A stretch of 64,000 bases of DNA, from NCBI GenBank assembly GCA_039704465.1, contig JASFAU010000017.1:310001-374000 (forward strand), given 5' to 3'. Both the position numbers and the translations under genes were made by a program. Source of the stretch: Plasmodiophora brassicae. Taxonomy: Eukaryota; Endomyxa; Phytomyxea; Plasmodiophorida; Plasmodiophoridae. Of this stretch, positions 44,456 through 55,573 are shown piece by piece. The notes below the pieces were generated by a model, which was given only the letters and a program-made list of their open reading frames with translations, was not told the DNA's origin and searched no databases. Each line of letters starts with the position of its first letter. The first letter of the stretch is position 1.

Positions 44456-45547
44456 TCACATGAATATTCGGGCAGGACGAGCGCCGCAAACGCAGAAGTA
44501 CGTCGACCGGTACTCGGGGTAGTAGTCAAAGATCGCCAGGACGTCATCGCTCCAGGATTCCTGATCGCGAGCCCAGTCCTCCAGAATCTTCGCTGCATGC
44601 GCTTGAGATACCCCACGGAAATTGATTTGCTTCCCGAACAGGAGAACGTCAACACATCGTCCACGCTCAGGACGATCGCGTCGCGCGACTTGATTGACAT
44701 GTCGTAGCCCGAATTCGGGGTCGTCGGGGGTTGAGATGTTGACATTGGCGGCACGCCAACGCGCCTCAACGTGTACCCGCTCGTGGTTGTACACTGCTAG
44801 ATGTTCCAGAAGCGTTTTGGGGTTGGGATTTGGAGGAAGGACAGGACGCACCATGACAACATGACGATACCCAGCCCAGCCTTTGATTCCCATATCGCCC
44901 AGGCCTTCCGACCTGACGAACACTGCTCCTAGTTTGTAACGATGCGTGAGTCCAGGCTAGATCGTTGTGATTAGCAGCACTGACGTACGGGGTAGGAAAT
45001 CGATGTCGTTCGCGTCACCGATGGCATCAACATAGGCATTCTTCGACTTTTTCGACAAAAGATAGGTACGTTCCAATTCAGACGGCGCGTCTAGGTGGAC
45101 ATCACCTGGGCGCATTGACATAAGCGCAGACAGAGCTTCTTCCAGAGTGCTATGGAGCTCCCTCGCGTCAGCGAAATTCGACTTCGGAAGGTGGACTAAC
45201 AGGCTGCAGGCAGCCTCAACAAGTTCCTCGCATTCATTACGACTGGATTGCAGGCGAACCCCGAAGTCAACCAGTTGTGATAGCAAACTCCTTAGCAGTG
45301 ATACGCGACCACAGGGATTCGTTCGAATACGTCCAGTCGCGAGATAGAGGTTGCCCAGACAAGCCCCGAGGGCCTGGCGGACATCGACGGGCTGTGCACG
45401 TGAATCAACCGTCAGTTTCCCTGCCGTCTGACAGCAAGCAACAAGGCCAGTGACGTCGACCAGGTCGTCCGCTGGGTCTGTTTGGCCCAGCAGGTCTCGC
45501 GTCAGCAGTAGCGGGTTGATATGCGCGCGTGCAGGCGGGCTCGTCAT
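44456..45547 (-). CDS. Two-exon protein of unknown function
   Basis: ATG 45547 starts a frame of about 190 codons that joins, across a 66-nt intron with donor GTACGT (about 44987 to 44922), a second frame ending at TGA 44456. Total is about 350 residues. Features: NPLLLTRDLLGQTDPADDLV, leucine-rich helices (SLLRSLLSQLVDFGVRL, CEELVEAACSLLVHL, LEEALSALMSM), then GYRHVVMVRPVLPPNPNP and an ending with FCVCGARPARIF. Amino-acid use and the clean splice suggest a real gene. I do not recognise the family. Confidence 0.55.
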
Positions 45548-45562
45548 GAATGGGTGGTACAC

Positions 45563-46363
45563 TCGATGCGTGGCGGGGGCAGAACGGCGGTGCCAGTCAG
45601 GTCCCGGTCAGACACAGTCAGCACACAAACGCACTTTCTGTCCGCCAAGTGCACACGGACACCAAGACTGCAGTGACATGTGGCGCAGTTCTGCTCCGGG
45701 CAGTGTGGCCGGTGGCCTGGGCCCAGGGCCGGGCGGACTGTGCGTCACAGCAGGGTCGCCCCCTTGCTTGCCGAACGTCTGCTTGCTTGGAGCCGTCCTG
45801 GTAACAGATGTGCCGACCTACATTAGCTCACCGAGGTTCCTGGTGATGCCTGGCGCGCAGTCCTCTGGCGGGCACCGGCCGGCAGGTCTCCCGTCTCAAT
45901 CTGACATTTGCCCTGAACCAGAGCAGCCGCAGTGTCCGGAACGAGGATCAGCGATTGCCAATGACTGTCGGCGGGCGTGAACCACATGTCGTGCTGACGT
46001 GCATTCTCCTGATCGTTGGTGTTGGTTACGGGATCCCCGTTGTGCTGTACCTGGGTGACAAAGACGGCAAGTCCGTTTGGCAGGTCAACACCGAGCGCGC
46101 CGCGCCATCGCCCACTCCGGTGTTCTGCGGAATACCGTCGAAGATGTTGGAGAGTAGAATTCCGTCTACAACCCCTTGCCCATGAAGGGCGTCGCTGAAA
46201 GAGCGCTGGCATTGTTGGCAGACTACATCGCGCGCGACAGTTGATGCCATGTTGATGTAAGTCGTTCCCTTCGATCATCGATGATCGATACAACACTGAT
46301 TACCGTACCAAGGTCACAGAGTGGCAGTGTGGGTCGCTGGGTTCGCGTTAACCTACTGATCGA
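45563..46363. other. Unresolved stretch
   Basis: Both strands carry open frames of 70-150 codons. On the plus strand ATG 45960 starts TVGGREPHVV with a hydrophobic LTCILLIVGVGYGIPVVLYL. On the minus strand ATG 46250 starts MASTVARDVVCQQCQRS. Neither has a supporting domain or clear splice partner. Confidence 0.3.
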
Positions 46364-46800
46364 ATGTGTATACTGGAAGCTGCACAGTACCTTGATATGC
46401 ATGCCCTCGTGCAGCACATCGCATCCATGGTGTACACGTGGGACGAGATTGGTCGGATGAACCGCGAGACTCAGGGACTGTCCGTGGCGACAGTAGAACA
46501 CATTGTGCAGGGAACTCCAGCCTACAAGGGGCGTGCTGTTGGCGCACTCACCGAGTCGCAGCAAGCCTACAGACAGCAGCAGAGAAAGGTTTTACACTTG
46601 TGGTCGAGCAGCTGCTACGGGTCCCCTGACGCAGGCGCTGGAATTTCAAGGGGCACATAGCTCTGCATCGCGCCATAGCCGAACGCCATCTGCAACCCCG
46701 TCGCGTCGACCGCATCGTGTCTTATGACCACATCCTGCAGTTGCTCATTGCACACGGTGCTGATGTCAACGCGCTTGCCAGTATGGGCATCGTCGCAGCG
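46364..46800 (+). pseudogene. SKP1-like / ankyrin fragment
   Basis: ATG 46364 begins CILEAAQYLDMHALVQHIAS, resembling the SKP1 dimerisation helices seen in the gene at 7723 (LLEAAHVLRMPTLGRVLLA). In other frames downstream come ankyrin-type segments: LQTAAEKGFTLVVEQLLRV (about 46565) and GHIALHRAIAER ... ILQLLIAHGADVNAL (about 46655-46775). The frame changes may be introns or decay; the POZ N-terminal part is absent. Confidence 0.5.
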
Positions 46801-47188
46801 CGTAGTACTTATGTACGGTTGTGTGTCTTATCGATCTGCAGCCTGTCTTGAATCGTGGCAAAAGTTTCTAAATCGCAAAGGTTAACCATTATGGGTCGTA
46901 ATTTCCACTGCTCCATGAATAGGTAGGCACCCTTGATCTGGTCTATGGTGACCTGTTGTCCGCGCCTGAGAGAATGTCGCGCTGGTAGCGATCACAGTCA
47001 CGCTGCCACAAAAAACTCCGCACGAATACTCGTCCGTCCTCCGGAAATAGCTGTAGCGCAGTTTCCCGACGAGGGCGTCGCGCGAAATGTGTCGTGACCC
47101 GGGCAAGTTATACTGGTAATCGACAACCATGGTCGGTGGCCGTGTGTCAGTGTACGGACGCACCTGGACTGACGCTTCGGACCGGTAG
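46801..47188. other. Intergenic stretch upstream of the arrestin gene
   Basis: A small first exon of the arrestin gene is expected here. ATG 47129 followed by a 39-nt intron to 47188 is possible, but shorter than every other intron placed in this window, so the true start is open. Confidence 0.35.
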
Positions 47189-48865
47189 ATTCATGCAATC
47201 GGGAGGGAAATCGCGAATGCCTTCGGGCGCACGGCGATCGCGTTCGGCACGCCAGCGTTCTTCGGGACGAACTCAATCTTCGTGCGCACCGATCGCCCCA
47301 GCTATGTCGGCGGGCAGAACGTCACCGGCACCGTCTACCTGAATGTAAAAACCCCAATTACGTATGCGGACGTGTCGTTACGTGAGATGTTGCATTTCCT
47401 AAACATCGGTTACAGGACGGATGGTGTGTACTTGCGGGTGCAAGGCGTGGAGGAAGTGTCGTTCAACGAAAACAAGACCCGCGATACCGGGCGCAAGGAC
47501 GACTACGGTCAACCGATCAAGGAGTCGTATGTCCACAAGGACAGGAACCAGTATATGTTCTTCCAGACGCGCGTCCCGGTCTATTTTGTCAGCGGCGCTC
47601 TGAATCCGGGCCAGTACTCTATCCCGTTCACGTTCACGTTGCCGTCTGACCTGCCCGGGTCGTTCTACGAGGAAACGCAGGACAAACGCAGTGATCAGGT
47701 ACGGTACAAGCAGGTGCCATGCTGCGGTTGTTCCTCATTGATGTTTCAGGATGGGTATTATCGTGCGGCGGTCTCGTACACGGTCGCAGCGGAATGTGTC
47801 TCGACGCAACTGTTCTCGTTCGGGTCGCACACGCTCGAGTCGCAATGCGAGATGGTCATCCACGCCAAGTTACTGTCCAGTATCGTGGGCGTGACGCGCC
47901 AAGCCAACGCCACGATTCGCTCCTGGTGCTGTATCAACCAGGGTGTCGTATCGATGCGGGCGTCCTTCGAGAAGGTACCTACCGTTAGGGGGCGTCTCGA
48001 TCTCAAATCTTACCCAACGTGACGTCCAGAACGCGTACATGAGCGGAGAGACGGCGCATGTTCTTCTGCAATTCGATAACCAGTCAACGGTGGACATCAA
48101 CAGTTTCCAGATCAAGCTGTTCCGGTCGTTCAAGATGACGGGACGTGATGGGCAATTCTCTCGCGTGCAATGCCTCCGCTCGGAGAAGTACCCAGGTACG
48201 TTCAAATGATACTCGCTGCTCTTCGTTTGCGTTCTGACTCCCCTGCAGGGATTGGAGCTGGGCAGAACACAGGCGATGCCGCCCGCGTGATCTCTCTGGA
48301 GCTAATGGGTGAGCGTGGAGCGCTGGCGCCCCAGACTCGCGGTCGCCTCGTCCAGTGCGAGTACTGGATCCAGGTGCACATCCCGGTTCCATGCGGCTCC
48401 GGTGACATTGACCAGGACTTGCCCATCACCGTCTACGCTCCGCAAGCAACCATTGAACAATGGACGATAACACCGCCACCGTCCTGGAACCCGACCGTCG
48501 TCCAGCAAGCACATGTCGACGTACACGCCCCGCCCCAGTACTCCCAGACCCCACAAGCACCGCCTTCGTATGAACAGCAACATGCTCCCCAGTACCAGCA
48601 GCAGCAGCAGCAGCAGGCACCTCAGCACCAGCAGCGGCAACAGTACCAGGAGCAGTACAGTCATCAGCAGTACCAACAACAGCAGCAGGCACCTCAGTAT
48701 CAACAGCAACAGGGCCATCAGTATCAACAGCCACAGGGACCTCAGTATCAACAGCAGCACGTCCCGCCTCACGGTTACCAGAGCACGCAGGGGCCCGCTT
48801 ACCAGCAGGCTGGTCAGTACGGGCAGATGCCTCCGTACGGCCAAGCGCAGCAGCACTACCGATGA
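47189..48865 (+). CDS. Arrestin-fold protein with Gln-rich C-terminus
   Basis: An arrestin-domain (alpha-arrestin/ARRDC-like) adaptor; family members usually link membrane proteins to ubiquitination and endocytosis. Exons 47189-47974, 48030-48195, 48249-48865, introns 55 and 53 nt; about 520 residues without the missing first exon. Arrestin_N: FGTNSIFVRTDRPSYVGGQN, VTGTVYLNVKTPI, FFQTRVPVYFVSGALNPGQY, IPFTFTLPSDLPGSF, YRAAVSYTVAAEC. Arrestin_C: VVSMRASFEK, SGETAHVLLQFDNQSTVDI, FQIKLFRSFKM, GRLVQCEYWIQVHIPVPC, LPITVY. The last about 120 residues are QYQQQQQQ-type repeats with PPSYEQQ, a PPxY-like site that could bind WW/HECT ligases. The frame start is after acceptor GGTAG at 47188. A class C GPCR lies 4 kb away; a functional link is only speculation. 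Confidence 0.87.
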
Positions 48866-48916
48866 TCCATCCGTCCCATCGCATTCATCATGGAATGAAT
48901 TCCGCTCAATTGTGTC

Positions 48917-50229
48917 TTAGTTGTCTATGGGAACGGCAGGGGCGGACCCGATGGAGTCCTGCCTGCTGGACCGTCTCCTGAGGGTTTCCTGTGCGCTCCC
49001 CTGCTGTAACGGGTTCTGAAGGTAGCCGGGCACCCTCGACGGCGCGTCCACCGCTTCGCCCTCATCCACGCCCCATTTGATCTCGTTGACGATGTTCTTC
49101 GCGACGCTTGCCAGCGTGTCGACCTGTTTGGCGTGCTGTGGCGATTCGGCGGAGGCCGACGAGTCTGTGGCTGCCCATGGCCGCTCCTTGAACACGTCCG
49201 GCCGCGTTTCAATGGGGATCCGCTGCGGAGCGGCTTCCAGATCGTATTCGCTGTACACGTTATGTGCTGGTCGTAGATCGCTGAACTCACTTCCGTCGCG
49301 CAGGTAGACCGTCGACCTGTCCCCATCGCCTTCCTCCTCGATCTCCGCTTCGTACGCGCTGACATCCGTGACCCGTTTCATCACCTGCTTCGTCGCGTGC
49401 CCATCGTCGCCCTCCTCCATCAGCTTCTTCCTCTCGGACTGGTATCGGAAGCACAACCCGGCGAGCACGGCGAACAGGACGGATGCGACCAGGCCGGCGG
49501 CGATCAGCGTCGTCGTCAGCCCCCAGCCGAATATCGACGTGAACGGCTTCTTGCAGCTGCCCGCGTCGAACTTGTCGCAGTCGATCGAGGCGCCGTTGTC
49601 GTAACTCTCGGACGCCGGATTGCAGACGCCATCGCCAAGCACGCCGAGGCACCCGGAGCCATCGGCCACAGCGCAATCGTATGCGCACGAAACGCAGCTC
49701 TCGCCGTCCTGGCACACTCTGCACCGGCCGGTCAGCGGGACAGGCATAGGCAGGCTCCGGCCGACGGGACGTACCCGTCGCCGCAGACCGCCTCGGTGGA
49801 CGCCGAGTCGAAGAAGAAGAGCTTCGTGGCGAGCATGTTGGCATCGAAGCAGGACAGGGACCCCCATAGGGGGCCGTTGAAGTTGACCTTGAAGGAGGTG
49901 CCGGCGTACGTGGCGTTGGCGGCGAGGCCGAACTTGGCGGACGGGGTGATCGACCAGACGCCGACCGACGAGCGGCCGGTGACGATGTCGGCGTTCGTCT
50001 CGTCGACGACCTGGATCGACTGCGGATACGGGCTGCGCAGGGCGAGCGACAGCACGTAGGCCCTGGCGACCCGGCCCTGGTCCTTGTTCCACAGGTACGG
50101 GACCACGCTCCACGTGTGGTCGTCGTGGTACTTCACCCGCATGTCGACCACTTGGCCCGGCCACGACTCGGCATCGGCGGTCGTCGCCCGGTACAGGACG
50201 GCAAGCGCAACGATCACGGACGATCCCAT
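48917..50229 (-). CDS. Type I membrane protein with CGDG-type Cys repeats
   Basis: Exons 50229-49775 and 49718-48917, 56-nt intron with donor GTACGT, joining in phase 2 to 418 residues. A signal peptide (SSVIVALAVLYRATTADA) leads an extracellular domain with VDMRVKYHDDHTWSVVPYLW, ITPSAKFGLAANATYAG and NGPLWGSLSCFDANML. The intron joins a CGDG-VCQDGESCVSCAYDC motif, followed by LGDGVCNPASES and a second Cys cluster. One membrane span (WGLTTTLIAAGLVASVLFAV) precedes a 150-residue acidic, Ser-rich cytoplasmic tail. The CGDGxCxxGE pattern occurs in many secreted or surface proteins of protists and bacteria, but the overall family is not recognised. Convergent with the arrestin gene; only 51 bp separate the stops. 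Confidence 0.75.
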
Positions 50230-50424
50230 GCGATCTGACCAGGCACGCGCCGCCACTCGGTATCTGACCGTGGAACAGTACGTACCGAATTAATACGAAA
50301 CACTGTGTGAAGGCTTACGTACCCGTTGCGCTGCCACTGCGGGCGCGGCTCGTCATGGCGTAGGTAGCCACGGAGTGCGTGAAGCGGAAACGGGCGTTGA
50401 TCGTTCGGTGCACGCGCGGCGCCG

Positions 50425-51255
50425 ATGACGACCGGCGGGTCGTGGCCGCCGCCCGGGCGCGCGGCGAAGTTTGTCGGCGGCAGGGCGGCGCCCGTGGGGC
50501 TTCGTGTTCGCGTCTCGAACATCGCGAGCGTCGTGACGCCACGCGAACTGATCCATTTCTTCCTGAAGGACTGCGGCCATTCGCTGGTCTGCACGCCGGA
50601 ACGCCAGATCAGCCAGACGGGGTATGCCGTCCCCGTGTCGCTGTTCAACGTGTCGGTTGACACACCTGGGTGTAGTGTTGCCATCCTGGAATTCGCGAAC
50701 GAAACCGCGACACACGCGGCCTTGCGCCTGACGGGCGCATCGCTTCATAACCAGGTGATCCATGTCGAGGTCGCTGGTGCCCCAGAACGTCGCATGCACC
50801 ATGAACCGCCACCGGCGTGGTCACGAGAGCCACCGCCCCGCTTTCAGCAGCATCCGAAATCTCGGCAGCCACAATATCACGACCGATCGCAGCCCCGTGG
50901 GAGGTCTGGCTCTCGAGGGGACCTGCGAAGACCGTCACCGCCTCGTCCGCCACCTCCACCGCGGTCGCATCGCGCGCCGGATCCATCGCCGGCCGACCTG
51001 ATGACGGACGAGAAAGATCCCGCCAGGCAAGATGTCGTCGATCCGGTTTTCGCCAGGCGCTGGGCGGCGATAGGACGCTGGGAGCAGATCGACGCTCTCC
51101 GGCAGCGGCTCAGGCGCATCGCCAGCGACGTCGACGCCGCCAGGCACAGCGTCATGCGCGCCGAATTGGCCACCCAAGGCAACGAGTTCCAGAGCGTGCT
51201 GGAAAGCATCCGGCTGCGGGACCTCGACAAGCAGCTGGAGGCACTAGCTAGGTAG
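50425..51255 (+). CDS. RRM protein with Arg/Ser/Pro-rich linker
   Basis: 276 residues from ATG 50425 as one open frame. An N-terminal RNA-recognition motif is suggested by LRVRVSNIASVVTPRELIHF and the later AILEFANETATHAALRLTGA and NQVIHVEVAGAP, the usual beta1-alpha1 and beta3-alpha2-beta4 pattern. A longer than usual insert (residues about 55-85) separates them and could hide an unplaced intron. The middle is SR/RP-rich (SRQPQYHDRSQPRGRSGSRG, PPRPPPPPRSH). The C-terminal about 75 residues look like a coiled coil (RWEQIDALRQRLRRIASDVD). The layout suits a splicing-associated factor. The gene is divergent from the membrane protein (195 bp). Confidence 0.7.
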   Translation: MTTGGSWPPPGRAAKFVGGRAAPVGLRVRVSNIASVVTPRELIHFFLKDCGHSLVCTPERQISQTGYAVPVSLFNVSVDTPGCSVAILEFANETATHAALRLTGASLHNQVIHVEVAGAPERRMHHEPPPAWSREPPPRFQQHPKSRQPQYHDRSQPRGRSGSRGDLRRPSPPRPPPPPRSHRAPDPSPADLMTDEKDPARQDVVDPVFARRWAAIGRWEQIDALRQRLRRIASDVDAARHSVMRAELATQGNEFQSVLESIRLRDLDKQLEALAR

Positions 51256-51395
51256 GCGCTGTCATAGTAGATAAACCAATAGAGTATAGCCATGAGGTGT
51301 ACCTGTTGAACAGGCGATGCCATCGGCAGCGTAAAACGAACAACGAATAGTCCGGACCGGTCGACGTTCGGGATCGGGGTCCTCCATCCGACCGC

Positions 51396-52088
51396 ATGAC
51401 ACGCGGCCCGCCTGTCGCTGTGCTGCTGCGGGACCCGAGCCCGGCGTACGAGGCGGCGCTGCAGGCGCTCGGCTTCCTGGTCGTGTTCCGCCCCGTGCTG
51501 GGCATTATCGGCAGGGCGGACGTGCAGGCTCCCAGGCGGGGCGTGTACGGGGCCGCGGTCGTGACGTCGGCGAACGCCGCGAAGAGGTTCCCCGGGGGCG
51601 TGTGGCTGGACGACCTCCGCCAGGTGTACGTCATCGGCAAGGCGACTGGCGACGTGCTCGCCCAGGCGCATCCGTCGCTGCGGGATCGCGTGGTGATTCA
51701 CAGCCAGGCGTCAACGGCCGCCGCCTTGGCAGCGGAGCTATCCGCCGTCGACGGCCCGGTTCTGTTCGTGTGTGGGGACCCGCATCGCTCCGAGATCAGC
51801 TCGCTCAGCAACGTCGACGACCTCGTCGTGTACGAATCGCGTCCTGCCGAGAGCCTCGACGATCTGCTGCGGTTTGAAACCGGCGACCACCGCCCGTGGT
51901 TGGTGATATTCAGCCCCGTGGGCGCATCGCTGGCGTCGGCCACTCTAAACATTGACCGCTGGAACCTGGCCACGATTGGCCCGACAACAGCCAGCGCGCT
52001 GCCGCCCGCCGCGACCGCTGTCGCTGTCGCCAGACAGCCCACCGCCGAAGCCCTTGCCGACGCCATCCGCGCGAACGGCATTAGATAA
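51396..52088 (+). CDS. HEM4: Uroporphyrinogen-III synthase
   Basis: Single exon, 230 residues, ATG 51396 to TAG. Catalyses ring closure with D-ring inversion of hydroxymethylbilane to uroporphyrinogen III in haem synthesis. This family conserves little sequence. The layout here fits: PVAVLLRDPSPAYEAALQAL at the N-terminus, VYGAAVVTSANAAKRF (TS-x-N motif), VYVIGKATGDVL and the mirrored WNLATIGPTTASAL near the end, VLFVCGDPHR and VIFSPVGASLAS in the second lobe. No transit peptide is obvious, consistent with a cytosolic enzyme. Lies 140 bp after the RRM gene on the same strand. Confidence 0.85.
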   Translation: MTRGPPVAVLLRDPSPAYEAALQALGFLVVFRPVLGIIGRADVQAPRRGVYGAAVVTSANAAKRFPGGVWLDDLRQVYVIGKATGDVLAQAHPSLRDRVVIHSQASTAAALAAELSAVDGPVLFVCGDPHRSEISSLSNVDDLVVYESRPAESLDDLLRFETGDHRPWLVIFSPVGASLASATLNIDRWNLATIGPTTASALPPAATAVAVARQPTAEALADAIRANGIR

Positions 52089-52216
52089 TTCGCAATACAC
52101 AGGCCGCTCGACGTGCGCCCTGACAGCGATGCTGGCCCGATGGCGGCGTTCGCCACGTGTAGGCAGTGGTTGCAGCGTACCCGGCTAGTAACGTCGGCGA
52201 TAACCGCGTCTCTGCA

Positions 52217-52483
52217 ATGTGTGCCGCGGTCAGAGACCTGCTGGAGAACAATGCCGAACGTTTGAACCAATCCAGAAGAGGTTCGGAGATGATCCGCGAA
52301 TTGACAGGAAAGGAGCTCGACGAACGCCGCCTCCTGCAGAACCAGAACATAGCGGAGCTGATGAGAGCCGCCTGGACGAGGTTTGGACAAGAACAGAAGG
52401 TCATAGTGGATGACCTTATTGGGCTTGTCAACATACACAGCCGTGCCAGGAAGCCGGGGGAGCATCGGATCTTTGTTGTGTAG
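52217..52483 (+). CDS. Small protein of unknown function
   Basis: 88 residues from ATG 52217 to TAG: CAAVRDLLENNAERLNQSRR, ELTGKELDERRLLQNQNIAE, RKPGEHRIFVV. Mostly charged and helical. A short upstream exon from ATG 52115 is possible. Not recognised. Confidence 0.4.
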   Translation: MCAAVRDLLENNAERLNQSRRGSEMIRELTGKELDERRLLQNQNIAELMRAAWTRFGQEQKVIVDDLIGLVNIHSRARKPGEHRIFVV

Positions 52484-54418
52484 GCAGTGCAGCGGGTCGG
52501 GCCGAGGTCGGTTCCGCCCCGCATAGCCGCGCAGGGTGACAGGTGTCCTGCAGGTGCTGATGCTGGACGGGAGACGGCGGGCTCGCCCTGTCTACTTCGC
52601 GTGCTATGCGTCTGTGCACTAGGCGACCAATCGTACCTCTCCTGGAGGTGCTAGGCGTCCTCCAAGACGAGCCGGACGCGATGGCAGGCATCCAGCAGGA
52701 CGTATTGTGGTCGTAGTGCGTCCGAGGACGCGACAGCAGGTTCCCAGCAGGATGTGTTGTGGTCAAAGCGGGTCCCTGGCGTGTGCCGCTGGTCGGTGGC
52801 AACGTTGTCCCGGGTGCAGGCAGGGCAGGGAGGCACTTCAGGGCGTCGACGACCTGCGCCGCGTGATTGCGAACACAACGGCATGTCGGGCGTTGGACGT
52901 TGTAGAGGGCAACGCTGGCGGCCGGCAGATGCCGTGGCCGATGCATCGCTCTGTGATGCTGCCAGGACACCCGCAAGTGATGAAACGCGCGGTCTAGCCT
53001 TGGTTGATCATCAGGTCGCAGGCCTGCTGGAGAACGTTGCGCCAGGTGACGCCAATATCCATGGTTTACCGGCAGCGCCAAACGAGTCCACTGGCGGCTG
53101 AAATGCGCAAACCTGGCCAAGTAGCGCGATGCCGCGACCTGCCGCCAGCCCGGCACGGCTACCCGAGCGATGATCAACCTGACCCAGGCCTTCAGCCTGC
53201 TGGATGAAATACGTTGCCGAGTGTCAGAGGCGCTGCCGGCAATTAAGAGTCACTGATCCGGTCACGTTGAACTGGCAGCGCACGTGATCGTGGATCGTCC
53301 TACCGCCGCTGACGTCACGGGGGCGCCCTGGTCATCGTCGTCGACATGCGCCCGTCGGACACGACCTTGCAGCAGATGGTGGTCAGCAGGACGAATTTCC
53401 GCCGACGACCTGCTCGAGATGGCGACGCGGCCAACAAAAGGACGACCTTGTTGTGCTGGATGGCTTGCACGGCCGTTCGCCCCTCCCCGACGCCTTAATA
53501 CGAGGGCAGACCACGACGGTTGCCAAGGGTTGCACCGCCGAACGACCGTGTGGGCTCGACGTGGAGAACCACTGTGCGGCGGCTCTGGAGACTAAACGCC
53601 TGATCGAGCCGGGGCAGATTATGCTGGTTCTGAAAGATCCAACGAATATCGTCGTCACATGGTCATCGTGGCGCGCCGCGCGCAAGACAACGTTGGTAAA
53701 AGGTGCAGGACGGGCAGCGGTATTGGATGGACTGGTTATGGGCCGATCCGACGTCGCCGATGGGTACACGCTGGCGTTCTGGTCCGCATCGAGACGTTCG
53801 GCGAAAACGCCGCTCTTCGAGCCTGCACTTCAAGCTGGCGTCGCGCGAGCACGCGTAGCCACGACTCGGTCGCTCGGCATCCGGGCGGCCGGACATTGCA
53901 CGTTAACGTTCGACAACAGCCGGACGTGTAGTGACCATCACATGCTCGATCTGGCACTATCTGATGCTGACGCACAGGAAGGTCGGAAGCTGTGGACGTG
54001 CTGGACGATTGGGGCTTCCCGATGATCGGCATCGTCGAGGACGAAACTTTTCGTTTTTTACTGGTAGAACGCAAGACGAAGGCCAAGTGCGAAATGTGCT
54101 GTGCATCATCTGCCTCGGCAACGTCGCTTCGTTTGAGACACAGCTTGGCATCGCACACTGTGCATGGCGACCGGGTCCGCTTGCTGTCTGCCGCGATCCA
54201 TGAAAATTTCGACGACGCAACCCATGCTACGATAACGTGCTGCGCCCACGCGAGTTATCACACGTCTTTCCCGATTCGGCTCGGTGACCCGTGGAAGCCC
54301 TGCGCGCAACTTGCATGCTGTGGTAGAACGGTTACACACCCGGCATCAGGTGTGGTTGTAGTTGACTTCCAGCATCGAGCGACTGTGACGGAGGCTTGTC
54401 ATGGGGTGAACAGTTGTG
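52484..54418. other. Long stretch without a convincing gene
   Basis: Open frames overlap on all strands and none has a recognisable domain. About 52700-52770 contains a short direct repeat (GTTCCCAGCAGGATGTGTTG against GCATCCAGCAGGACGTATTG). The segment 54081-54107 recurs inverted at the palindrome 55534-55573. Confidence 0.4.
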
Positions 54419-55529
54419 GCATCCGCATGTGGTTCAAACCGTGTCACATGGGAAGACTTTCTGGTCGCGAACTGGCGCTGCGGATCCAGGCACAGTACAG
54501 GCACGCCAGCGTTAACATTGAACAAGGCATAATTGTTGACAAAGCTGAGGATGACGATAGCGCCGTCCGATGCGACCTGCTGCTTGCCATGCAGGTGTGA
54601 TCCACCACGCATTACATAACGAGTGAGCGGCCACGGTACCTTCCTGCCAGTTCGCGTGTCCTCGAACCACGAGTGGCACGACGACATCTCGGTCTTGCCG
54701 CTAAGCACGAACAGACGTCCAGTCTCGGATGTTATCGCGCGGAACCGATCTGCCTCGCGCGGCTTCGTAGAGCGAAAACGCGCCGTCGAAAGGCATGTTA
54801 CTGGCGTCATGAAATCAGGTGCAAAGCCGCATGCGGCACATGGCGTAAGCTCCATCGTTGGCTCGACTGCGCCCTGAGGTTTCACTGCGATTACATGGTG
54901 CGACAACGAGTGACGCACAACAGGCGCGCCCACGATGCGACGGACAGCATTGTCCAGAATGCGGGCGCGTGGCGACAGCATGCCGATCGATAGCAGTCCG
55001 CCATGGCAGTAAGAAAGTATGCAGTCCGCGGCAGACAGGTCCGATTGCCAGTCGCACCATGTAATCGCAGTGAAACCTCAGGGCGCAGTCGAGCCAACGA
55101 TGGAGCTTACGCCATGTGCCGCATGCGGCTTTGCACCTGATTTCATGCACGCCAGTAACATGCCTTTCGACGGCGCGTTTTCGCTCAACGAAGCCCCGCG
55201 AGGGCGGCGAGGCAGATCGGTTCCGCGCGATAACATCCGAGACTGGACCTCTGTTCGTGCTTAGCGGCAAGACCGAGATGTCGTCGTGCCACTCGTGGTT
55301 CGAGGACACGCGAACTGGCAGGAAGGTACCGTGGCCGCTCACTCGTTATGTGATGCGTGGTGGACCACACCTGCATCGCGATGGCGCTGTCGTCATCCTC
55401 AGCTTTGTCAACAATTATGCCTTGTTCAATGTTAAGGCTGGCGTGCCAGTACTGTGCCTGGATCCGCAACGCCAGTTCGCGATCACAAAGTCTTCCCATG
55501 TGACACGGCTTGAACCGCATGCGGATGCT
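54419..55529. repeat. Large inverted repeat with coding-like arms
   Basis: Arms of about 480 bp (54419-54904 and 55053-55529) are near-identical reverse complements with small indels; the loop is about 148 bp. Reading outward from the loop, both arms encode the same protein piece: HHVIAVKPQGAVEPTMELTP, CAACGFAPDFM, DRFRAITSETG, SCHSWFEDTRTGRKVPWPLT, VILSFVNNYALFNVNAGVPV. The family is not recognised; the intact frame in both arms implies recent duplication. Confidence 0.88.
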
Positions 55530-55533
55530 ACGT

Positions 55534-55573
55534 ATGTGCTGTGCATCATCTGCGCAGATGATGCACAGCACAT
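55534..55573. repeat. Perfect 40-bp palindrome
   Basis: 20-nt arms with no spacer (ATGTGCTGTGCATCATCTGC and its complement), five bases outside the right arm of the large inverted repeat. The wider block around it is a two-way copy of 54081-54107. Confidence 0.92.
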
